Assembly: GCF_001619985.1 (NCBI RefSeq)
Contig: NW_017264194.1
Span: 1,483,511-1,547,510, forward strand
Direction of reading: 5' to 3'
Length of the DNA stretch: 64,000 nucleotides
Source of the DNA: Xylona heveae TC161
Lineage: Eukaryota > Ascomycota > Xylonomycetes > Xylonales > Xylonaceae
The first letter of the stretch is position 1; each line of letters opens with the position of its first letter. This document shows positions 55,770-64,000 of the stretch, piece by piece. Both the position numbers and the translations under genes were made by a program. The notes beneath the pieces were generated by a model that made no database searches, was not told the DNA's origin, and saw only the letters and a program-made list of their open reading frames with translations.

Positions 55770-57516
55770 CTACTCCAGTTGAAGTATGACGCGACGCCTC
55801 TGCTCCTGCATTGCACCTGCATCTACAGCCGTCACATCCTTCTCCGCGTGCTTCTCGGCCTCCTTTTCATCAAACGTCATATCGCTTTTCGCCTCCGTGA
55901 TGCGCACAAACGCAATCGCCACAACGAGCGCCGTGGCGGCGCATGCCATTTCGAACCAGAACACCGACTTGTACGCCTTTGTCTCGCCCGCGGAAACGGT
56001 CCCGGTTTTTGCCGCCGACGACGAGTCACTCGAGGAGACAGAGGACGAAGAAGAGGAAGAAGAAGAAGTCTGGGCGGCAGTAATATCGGCAAAACCCAGG
56101 AGAAACGAAATACCGAGATACAAGACGCTATTGATGAAGGCGCCGGCGAGGCCCTGTCTCTTTTTGGGCATGTTGGTGCTAATGAAGATATTCGTGACGC
56201 TATAGGTAATGTCGACTGCGAGGGTGGCGCAGATCATGGAAGGGAAAACGTAGGCCCAGTAATTCGCGTGCGGGGCGGGCGCGATGGCAAAGAGCAGCGG
56301 GGCAATGGTCCAGGCGATGCCGGCGACGATGATCAAGATAGTGCCCGGGACGAGGTGCAGGAAGAAGCCGCCGACGGTGGAGATGATGCAGCCGCCGAGA
56401 GCCATGGGGACGCACCAGGCGACGACTTGGAGCGGGGTTGCGCCCATGATGGTTTCCATGCTGTGGTTGTTAGATGTGTGAATGTATGAATGTGTGAATG
56501 TGTGAGAGAAATCTCAAAAAAGGACGGGGGGGAAAAGAAAAAAAACAACAACAACAGGGCGAAAAATGTAAACTACAAGTGAGAGATGGGGAAAAAAAAA
56601 GGAAGGTGAAGAGAGATGAAAAAACGACAAAAAAATATATAAAAGGGACTTACTAAAACGTAGCATAAAACAAATAGACGCCCAAGCAGCCATACATGAG
56701 AAACAGCGTCACGGCAAGCGGCTTCATATACGGGATCCTAAACAGATCCGGCGGGACGAGGGGATGCTCTGCGACCCAACCCTCCACATAGACGGCGACG
56801 GCGAGCAGTAGGGCGCCCACGACAAACGTGACAAAAATATACGGCGTCGCCCAGCCACGGGGGGCATGGGAGCTGTCCGTAATGGCAAACACGACGAGAA
56901 CGAGACCGGCAAAGATCAAGATGGCGCCGTACCAGTCCATTTTGATGCCGAGGGCGCGCCGCTCGGCCACGTCCGACGGGATGGCAAAGTACGCAGCGAC
57001 GGTCGTGATGGCGCAGAGGCAGGCGCCGATCCAGAAATACCACCGCCAGGTGAGGTACTGGCCGCAGAGGCCGGCGAAGAAAATGCCCGCGAAGAAGCCG
57101 AGGGGCGCGCAGGCGCCGTAGATGCTAAACACGACGTTCTTGCGCGGGCCCGGCCGGTAGATGCTGCCCAGGAGCATCAAGCCGGACACGAGAAAAGATG
57201 CGGGGCCGAGTCCCTGCAGCGCCCGGCAGAAGTTCAACATGAGCGCGTTCTGCGAGAAGCCCGCGATCACGGACCACACGGTCATCCAGGCAAACCCGAG
57301 GACGTAGGCCGGGTATCCGCCGTGCATGTCTGCGAGCCGCCCAAAGCCTAAAAGGAAAGAGGAAATGACGAGCGAGAAGGCGCTGGCGGGCCATGTGGAT
57401 GATTCGGACGGGATGTTGAGTTTGGTCACTATGCTGGGGAGCACGACGTTGAAGCCGGACACGAAGTATTCCTGCGGCGGTCAGCATTGGATTTATTAAG
57501 TCCTCTTTTTTTCTCT

Positions 57517-57548
<32 letters not shown>

Positions 57549-58056
57549 TTGGTTTTTTTGTCATCGATTTATTTATTTATTTTTCTTTTATTTTCTTCTT
57601 CAAGAGTCCAGATAGAATAAAATATTGGTGATATCTGTAAATGAAAGAGAAACTTACAGCCAAAACCTGGGACATGGAGATTGAAAAACAAAACCCAATT
57701 TCCGCCAACAGAGAATGAAACTGCGGCGGTCTTTCTCTGCCCAGCCGCTCGATTCGCGCTCGCTCGGACTCAAATCCCGGGATCACATTGTTTTCATCTA
57801 TGGTCCCGGGCGTTTCTCGCGTTCTCTGAATATTTTCTTCTATCGCATCCGGCCTCTCTTGCAATCTCGTCTCTTGCAGCCTCGAAATTCGTTCTTCCCG
57901 GGGCACCTCATTCTGCGTCTCTTGCCTCTGCGAATGAACCCTCCCCGGACAGGGCGCCGCATCTATACCTCCAGAAGATGAAGACGCCGGGACTTGCTCA
58001 AGTTCCAGCTCATGGTCGTGAGATGCTGAGGCTTGGCGCTCTACCGGCCTATTCAT
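55770..58056 (-). CDS. MFS transporter, DHA2-type (14-helix drug:H+ antiporter family)
   Basis: Three exons (58056-57658, 57471-56654, 56460-55770) encode 635 residues; frame is kept across both joints (SQVLA-EYFVSGFNVV and YATFYMETIMG). The first 110 residues are a charged cytosolic tail. The membrane domain begins near residue 115; LGFGRLADMHGGYPAYVLGF is the motif-A loop, LMLNFCRALQGLGPASFLVS the motif-B region with the conserved Arg, and GACAPLGFFAGIFFAGLCGQ motif C, the antiporter signature. The pattern fits yeast Atr1-like exporters. A poly-Ser insert (nine Ser, about residues 548-556) sits in a loop before the last helices. Both introns are unusually long for this window (186 and 193 nt), and the first carries a TTC microsatellite. 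Substrate unknown. Confidence 0.92.
57514..57550. repeat. TTC trinucleotide microsatellite inside an MFS intron
   Basis: Near-perfect TTC/TCC units of about 37 bp lie within the first intron of the MFS gene. Together with flanking T-rich and ATTT repeats they lengthen the intron to 186 nt. Confidence 0.85.
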
Positions 58057-59083
58057 TTTAAACACCCATACACGCGCGACAATTCAGACATTGAAGTCCC
58101 CGCAATAGCCATTTGGACGTAGGAACGTAGGTTGCAGCGTCTCTTATATATATACTCTGCCACCTGCGGGTTGAAGTCTTCTCCTCGGAACATTTAACAC
58201 ACAAAAAACCTGGGGGGGAAACTGTGGGCGTCATAAGGTCATAACTGTACGTGGAATATCATACTTTAGCTCACGGAATAGTTGACGAACGACGCTATTC
58301 TCTCTAGTTTTTAACCAAAAATGGAAATTCGTCCCGTTAGTGTGTCTGGTGTACAGAGCGACAGCTATGCTGTCTTTTAGCGCCTTGGCGGAACGACAAC
58401 GACTCGGGGTGAATTGCTCACTTGAGATATGTAGTTGTGGACAAACTGCTTATAAGGTAATTCGGTTTTACATTGAGCCATAAGGCTGAATGGGATGTCG
58501 AGTTACTTTTATATTAATTAGAGAGGTCATGATTTAATCCTTTATTTTGTACCAGGCTTTGTGCCGTTTCTTTAATTTTTCCCATCCGGTATATATATAA
58601 GTTTAATCCGAAGCCCAACGAAAGAGGGCCAATAACTTGAATAGGGGAAGATATAAAAATTTTAATTTCCAAAAGGGGCTTGAGAAGTTATTTATATATC
58701 TTGGGACCCTGTGAAAAATCAACATGACAGTCTGTATGTTCATCTGTATCGTAGGTGCATCGTAAGAGGTAGGTATCTGAGACATCTCTGTAAGTAGCAA
58801 TGTAGCATTTTGTGACTGCCTTTCGGTATCAACGACTGTCCGTCTACATGTATATATACTCGCAACTCACGAAACCTGCAGGAATTGCAATAGCCTCACA
58901 GGGCAAGGGTCACCGCGAGGCTGAGCACCAGGCTGAGCAACACTCGCAATTGATATAAAATGGAACCTTACATCCCAATGGAGTTCCAGTCTCCTTCCAG
59001 GTCGAGGCGTTGTGAGTAATTTGCACCCAGCGTCACTATATACACAAAAAAAAAAAAAAAAAAGAAGAAGCAAGTTAGCAAGT
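58057..59083. other. Divergent upstream region of the MFS and 59.1 kb genes
   Basis: This 1027 bp separates two divergent start codons. The middle (about 58450-58700) is strongly AT-rich with TATATATA runs, and the right end holds an 18-base A run at about 59046-59063. No gene or distinctive site was recognised. Confidence 0.5.
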
Positions 59084-61495
59084 ATGGCGACTAATGGTAA
59101 TTCGAACAGGTATTTCTCTCCTTTTTTTTTTCTTTGAAGCCTGACGATACTGCCACGTTTGATCTTCAGCGGTAGTCCTAGTGGCAGTCGCAAGGATTCA
59201 TATTCTGCAAATTTGTCATGGTCCTCTTTCTCCTGATATTTGGAAAGTTAACGGCATCGATATAGTCTCAGTACGCAATTCGACGTCGGAAATCTATCGC
59301 TGAAAAGTCTGTCCGCTGTCCAAGATCTGCTCGCGATCATATCTGCCGATAATGTTACGCCGGTGGCGTTGACGCAGATGGAAGCAATCGGCAGTCTTTT
59401 CCTCATTAGCGGCCCGTATGCAGCAAAAACCCCCGACTGTCTTCAGCGCTGCTCCTCAGTTCGGCTCGACCGTCTATCTCTCGCCGTAGGCTGGAGGAAG
59501 AACGATGCAGCATCGCTCATGGCCAATACTGCTGGTGGTCAAGCAGCAGCATTGTTGTGCTTGGGCATATTCTCGATTTTTTACAGCAGCGGGGGCTTAG
59601 TACTTCTGCTACTGTCGCGGAAGCTTCTACCAGCGACAAGTGTCCTTGCAAGTCCAAAACAGCTTGACCAGGCAGGCAGCTTGCTCAAAGAAAAAATGTC
59701 TTGCTTGGGATTTGGCAATCTGCTTGCCTCCCAGGTACATCGAATATTTCAAGCTTATGAACTTCTCAAGAAGCCTGCCCCCGTCGATCTTTTGGAGATT
59801 ATATCTAACGATGCCATCGCCGAGGTGCTCAGCTCAATTTCACAAGCCCTTCGCTCCGAGGAGACTATCGTGCGGCTCAAGGGCACCAAATGCATGGGAT
59901 ACATAGCGGGTCTGGTCGCGATGATGTTTCCAGAGGAGAGCTTGATTACAGTCGAGAGAAGGGTCATACTTGAAGGACCCCGCAAGTCCGTTATAGTAGA
60001 CATCACTACCGACCATCCAAATCAGCCTTTGTGTATTTCGTTTGAGACTATCTTAGGGCGCCCAGGAAGACTGCAAGGCATTGAATTGCCTTTTAGAAAT
60101 CACTTTTTTTTTCTACCGGATTCATGCGAGAATATGTCCTTTCACTGGCGAGGTTGGTTAAGCGCAACGCTCCAACTGAACCTGTGCCAGATTGGAGTAT
60201 CCTGCGGCACAGAACTATTGAAAGCAATTGGGCAGCTACTATTAACGTTTCCTGCTCTAAGTAACTCAACGGGAGAACTTTTCCAGAAAAAATTCGATTT
60301 TGGTCATCCTTTTCCTGGCTCTCCATTCAATCCTCTGATGAGCCTTCTCGGTCAATTCCCAGAGGACTTGATGTTGAAAAGGTGTAACGAGATCCTCAAC
60401 ATCTCACTAGTGAAAACAGAATACAAAGATCCGGATGATGCATTCTCAGCACTAATCAACACTGCATTGCAAGCTGCTACTGTCTCTCATGTCAAATGCG
60501 TATGCACACATGATTGCGCTTTATACTGCGATTTGATCGAGGTTTGGGCATATATGAAAAGCGGCGCTGATCGAGAGGAAGAGGAAGCATTCATTGATTG
60601 CCCTATTGGGTACTTTTGGTATACTCTTGGTCGCTGCGTTAATGCCGGTTTGTACAGTCTGTTTATTGATGCAAGAGACAATGCTTGTGTCAGCCAATGT
60701 GATATTCTTTCTGCGGCACCTTCAGACTTTGCACCCGCAACATCATTTCTGGTAGCGACTTCGAAGAGAGTGCCCGGACATCCCCTATACCGGAGTGGAA
60801 GAACAGCTCCAGAAGACTATGGCTCAAGCCAGCTCATACTCGCCTCTCAACGCAACGGCAGTATCCTTTTCCCCTCAACTCTTTACTCCCTAGAACTTTG
60901 TGTTCCAACAACGCGCCCTCTTTGGATACTTGCTGACGGATATATAATCTCCAACGGCCATCTCTACAGGAGTATGTTGGCCGAAATGACTCTCAACCGA
61001 GCCTCAAAGGAGCGGCTGCTTAAGAAGCGAGAGGTGATTGTTCCGTCAAGCGTTGATGTACCCCAGAGTGTACTTGTCACAAGTCTCGAGTTCCCTGACT
61101 ATCTTAGACTTTGCGTCACAGCGCGCATTTCTGGAGAGGACGTGCCACTAAATGTTTACAATGCCATCGATGCATCTCTGCGAGTCCGCAGGTCTCTTCC
61201 TTGCAGGCATGACCCTAACACGCCTCTTGTTGTCTCAGACATGCCTGGTCGAGTCTTTACGCTTCCTGTTCATGGGATAGCGATCGGTGATAGACGGCGC
61301 AGACCATATTTAGTTATCATGCAGACCAAAGGAGACCCTACAGCACAACTGTTTGCCTGCATCAAGGCATATAATACTATGATACTGCACCGATGCTGCC
61401 TTAGTTGTGCTACAAAGCAGCTTGGATTCTCTGATGAGTTGAGCAAGGGTAGGACATCTAGCAAAGGTGGAAGATATATGATTATCGTATCCTAA
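59084..61495 (+). CDS. Fungal family protein of unknown function, with a probable frame break near the N-terminus
   Basis: The main frame is open without an intron from about 59270 to the stop at 61495. It reads LSLKSLSAVQDLLAIISADN, VTPVALTQMEAIGSLFLISG, CLQRCSSVRLDRLSLAVGWR and later ATKQLGFSDEL, which I recognise as a large uncharacterised Aspergillus/Penicillium family. A start at the ATG of 59084, a 73 nt intron (59097-59169) and a second exon give a hydrophobic N-terminus, AVVLVAVARIHIL, then CHGPLSPDIWKVNGIDIVS, a typical family opening. That frame ends soon afterwards, and family-like sequence resumes as STQFDVGNLSLKSL in another frame at about 59270; no intron fits in so short a space. 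So the gene has a one-base-type frame change near 59262-59272 (mutation or sequencing error). Otherwise translation might start at the ATG at 59378, giving about 705 residues. Confidence 0.7.
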
Positions 61496-62592
61496 GAAGA
61501 TGGCAATTAGCTTTTTTGGGTCCTCAAACAACTTGTTAAAAGTCTTTCCTTACCTGTTTCATTCAAGAGCGTCGAAGGGAACCCCAACACAGCACAAGTG
61601 CAAGTCGAAAACGTGATTTGAATCCCTTTATATTGCAGTGTGTATTCAGTCGTGTCATATCTCGTGTCAAGGACTAAGATTGAAGTAACAAAAGTAAACG
61701 ATAAGAGGAGTGCTTGAATGTGCTCAAAAGGAGATACTAGGAGAATGCCAAGAGGAGAGACAAGCTTCCATGAGTGCTCCGACACATGCAAATAAAACCC
61801 CCCAAATGGATTAACTGATAAAACAACAGAGGCCCGCGAAGTGTAGATGCCATGATTGAAGGGAAGAAAAACAAAAGACGCTCCGCTTTTATTCCAAAAC
61901 TTCAAAAGTAAATTCCCACACAAGGTCCAATCCGGACAAGACACCAACGTGTGACCATACTCCAAAAGAACAAGGGAAAAAGACCGAAGAATTTGCTGGA
62001 AACAGAAAACCAAAACACCTATAAATGGCCCATGTATATAAGTAAAACACATAAAAACAGACCCAAGCTTGCAGTGTGTTATTTCCCGTTTCCTTGTTCC
62101 TTTTGCTGTACATATGATAATAATCGTGAAATTAAGAGTAGAATTTGCGTCTGAGCACTTTTCTTTGCGACAGTGCCAGCATAAAATAGAATGGCACGCC
62201 GGAATGCTCATCATGGTCGATGAGCTATGCATGTAGAGTATCATGCATTGTTGAATAAAAGCAACGATGCGAAAGTCGATCGTTAAATGATCCAAATGAT
62301 TGCAGAAAATACTGCGAGGTAGAAATGAATAGGACTTCTTCGTGATGACAACTACCATCAAAGGAAACCACAGTGGATATATGCCGCACGGTCATACAGA
62401 GAAAATTTATGCGCAATGCAAGGTAGCCCATAAACCAGCCCAAATAAGACAACACATTTTACTCGCTTCATATGCAGTACTGAGGCCGAAGAGACTGATG
62501 GCGTGAGGATGAGGATCATAAATCGTCAGATCAGAACTGATCTAGCGGTTGAAATCCCGAATTTATAGAAGCAGATCGAGCAACAATGGGCG
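61496..62592. other. Convergent 3' region between the 59.1 kb gene and the histidine kinase gene
   Basis: This 1097 bp lies between two convergent stop codons. A 284-codon minus-strand open frame (61507-62361) fills most of it, but its composition (Cys, Phe, Leu, Ser-rich, no motif) and its place between two gene ends argue against a gene. Confidence 0.45.
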
Positions 62593-64000
62593 TCACCGAC
62601 CAGACTTACTGCCACTCTCCATAGAGGACTTTTGCGAAGCCTTTATCGGGTCAGATTCGGCTCTTCTATCCTTGTTCGTCAGAGTTTTGTCGCTTTCATT
62701 GCTTTCTGTTCTGATTGGAGGGGGCGGATCCGGGGGTCGATCAGAATTTGCAACGGTTGAAGTCTTTACTTTGGATGGTGGAGCAGAGAGTGGAATCCCG
62801 TTCACCGCCAGAGAGGAGTTTTGAGACTGTGGAATTTGGGCTGCTAAGCCCTGACCAAGGTTTTGCTGCTGTTGGTCATCGGATAACCTTGTCACATTTT
62901 CTACCGTGAGTGGCGTCGAAAGAGGACTTCCTCCGGTCCTTGGGTTTTCGTTCATCGAGCGAGAGCCACTCGCATCAAGAAGCTTGTCATCCCGCAACGA
63001 GCTCGCCTTCTCTTCCGCTGCGGCTCTTCTCAATCCTCGCTCATTTTCGGTTTCTGGTCCAGGCATCTGTGCTTCCTGGGCGATTTCCCGATTTCTCGTC
63101 TCTGACGACTGTCTCGAGAGGTTTAGCGGAGAACCCTGAGCATCTCGCGCCTCCGGTTCAAGCTGACTGCTCCGATCAGGGCTTCCTTCAGGGCTAGACT
63201 GTTCTTCATCGTTCTGGCCACACTCCGCATCGTGTTTCGACGATGGTAGACCGGCCTTTTCGTGGGTCCACCCTTTATTTTTCGTCTCGTGAATCCACTT
63301 GACCAACATCCGTTCAAGGGTTTTGCCTTTCACGGGCTTAGCCATGTAATCATCCATGCCAGCTTTTTGGCACTTTTCTTTGTCGCCTTGAATGGCGGAT
63401 GCTGTCATTGCAACCACCGGAACGCGCAGAAGAGCTGGAATGTCCATGTAGGGTGCGTGCCGTCGAAGAAGGTGTGTTGCACGGTAACCATCTAGGATGG
63501 GCATTTGGACGTCCATGAGAATTATATCCGGTCTGGGGTGCTGCGGGGTGGGTTCCTGCGATACGTAATCGAGCGCCTGCTTACCGTTCCACACGGCGCT
63601 TGCCGAAAATTTCAGCTTCTTGATTGTTTTCAATGCGATTTGCTGGTTGATTGCATTGTCTTCCACCACAAGAATATGGAAATTTTTCCGCTCTGCTTCA
63701 GAGAGCACGGCGTCGATACTTGTTGGGAGTTGTCCAGGCTGGACGGCGCCTGGAACGTGAGCGTGCTGCGCCCCGGGTGGTCTATGTTGTGTGTCTTTGA
63801 GTGGGCTCTGAGGCGGAGTCCCGGGATCTCGGGTAATGTCAGGGTCTGAACTTTCACAAGAGAGCGATAGCTCGGGTTGAAGCCAGTCCGGAAGAGTTCC
63901 AATGTCCGCGAGCGGTGATTCTTCGCCCTGAAACGAGGGCTTGTTAAAAGGGATCCAAAATGAGGCTCTCGTACCACTACCAAGAGCAGACTCGAGGGTA
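62593..64000 (-). CDS. Hybrid histidine kinase, C-terminal part (end of HATPase and receiver domain); N-terminus beyond right edge
   Basis: The minus strand is open from the right edge to a stop at 62593, about 468 residues of the C-terminal part. The first residues, TLESALGSGTRASFWIPFNK, look like the G2-box end of a HATPase_c domain. After a 90-residue linker comes a receiver domain: FHILVVEDNAINQQIALKTI with the acidic pair, DIILMDVQMPILDG with the phospho-accepting Asp, VVAMTASAI with the Thr, and YMAKPV with the conserved Lys. All receiver residues are present. The last about 220 residues are a disordered Ser/Glu/Pro/Gln-rich tail. Hybrid kinases pass phosphate from their own His to this Asp and then to a Ypd1-type phosphotransfer protein. 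The class cannot be assigned without the sensor half. Confidence 0.93.
   Translation of the reverse strand, partial: TLESALGSGTRASFWIPFNKPSFQGEESPLADIGTLPDWLQPELSLSCESSDPDITRDPGTPPQSPLKDTQHRPPGAQHAHVPGAVQPGQLPTSIDAVLSEAERKNFHILVVEDNAINQQIALKTIKKLKFSASAVWNGKQALDYVSQEPTPQHPRPDIILMDVQMPILDGYRATHLLRRHAPYMDIPALLRVPVVAMTASAIQGDKEKCQKAGMDDYMAKPVKGKTLERMLVKWIHETKNKGWTHEKAGLPSSKHDAECGQNDEEQSSPEGSPDRSSQLEPEARDAQGSPLNLSRQSSETRNREIAQEAQMPGPETENERGLRRAAAEEKASSLRDDKLLDASGSRSMNENPRTGGSPLSTPLTVENVTRLSDDQQQQNLGQGLAAQIPQSQNSSLAVNGIPLSAPPSKVKTSTVANSDRPPDPPPPIRTESNESDKTLTNKDRRAESDPIKASQKSSMESGSKSGR

Noticed and set aside
55665-56489. 274-codon plus-strand frame opposite the MFS transporter last exon
   Set aside because: Antisense shadow of a GC-rich coding exon with no own motif.
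61507-62361. 284-codon minus-strand open frame between two gene ends
   Set aside because: No recognisable motif, Cys/Phe/Leu-rich composition, and its position between two convergent stop codons suggest chance openness.
1-64000. A secondary-metabolite or toxin gene cluster, CRISPR array, tRNA or rRNA genes
   Set aside because: No backbone enzyme (PKS, NRPS, terpene cyclase), no direct-repeat spacer array and no cloverleaf with a T-loop consensus was found by eye on either strand.

Overview
The window looks like a chromosome segment of a filamentous ascomycete, most likely of the order Eurotiales. The evidence is genes with short introns (mostly 50-100 nt, GTATGT/GTAAGT-type donors, CTAAC/CTGAC-like branch sites), pyrimidine-rich leaders, and proteins matching fungal families (COG7, Sds3, PDR-type ABC transporter, GH72 glucanosyltransferase, CCT gamma, hybrid histidine kinase). 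All gene models were made by reading both strands and joining exons at consensus splice sites; reading frame was kept across every intron given. A 10-base N gap at 41051-41060 inside an A-rich tract shows this is a scaffolded assembly.

Layout. 1-9 kb: an AT-hook protein cut by the left edge (minus), divergent from a COG7-like Golgi tether subunit, then a 1204-residue PARP/UBE2Q-type fusion. 9.4-14.6 kb: a complete seven-exon PDR-type ABC transporter (minus) with about 2.2 kb of upstream DNA holding candidate stress and zinc-cluster sites. 16.8-25.7 kb: an APH-like kinase-fold protein lacking a key aspartate, a minisatellite-rich gap, an Sds3-like deacetylase-complex subunit, and an unrecognised 675-residue protein (all minus). 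25.7-30.2 kb: a 4.5 kb stretch without a supportable gene, containing a possible old LTR remnant. 30.2-34.9 kb: an amino-acid permease and an unrecognised 303-residue protein (both minus). 37.9-39.5 kb: a GPI-anchored GH72 beta-1,3-glucanosyltransferase. 41.6-44.1 kb: a doubtful small membrane protein and a divergent protein kinase (minus). 47.5-48.7 kb: an unrecognised two-exon protein. 49.4-55.4 kb: CCT gamma, a PRKRIP1-type spliceosomal protein (minus), and a Det1-like phosphoglycerate-mutase-fold protein with a long disordered tail. 55.8-58.1 kb: a DHA2-type MFS transporter (minus). 59.1-61.5 kb: a fungal family protein with a probable frame break near its start. 62.6-64 kb: the C-terminal end of a hybrid histidine kinase (minus, cut by the right edge).

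The genes do not form one pathway or a secondary-metabolite cluster. They are mostly housekeeping genes (Golgi, chromatin, chaperonin, splicing, cell wall) mixed with transporters and lineage-restricted proteins. I found no CRISPR array, tRNA or rRNA. The most unusual single items are the PARP-E2 fusion, whose PARP triad looks incomplete while its E2 cysteine is kept; the APH-like protein with a lost metal-binding aspartate and G/S/T-rich insertions; and the composite AP-1-like/CCGCGG site upstream of the ABC transporter. I saw nothing that convincingly amounts to an undescribed multi-gene system.
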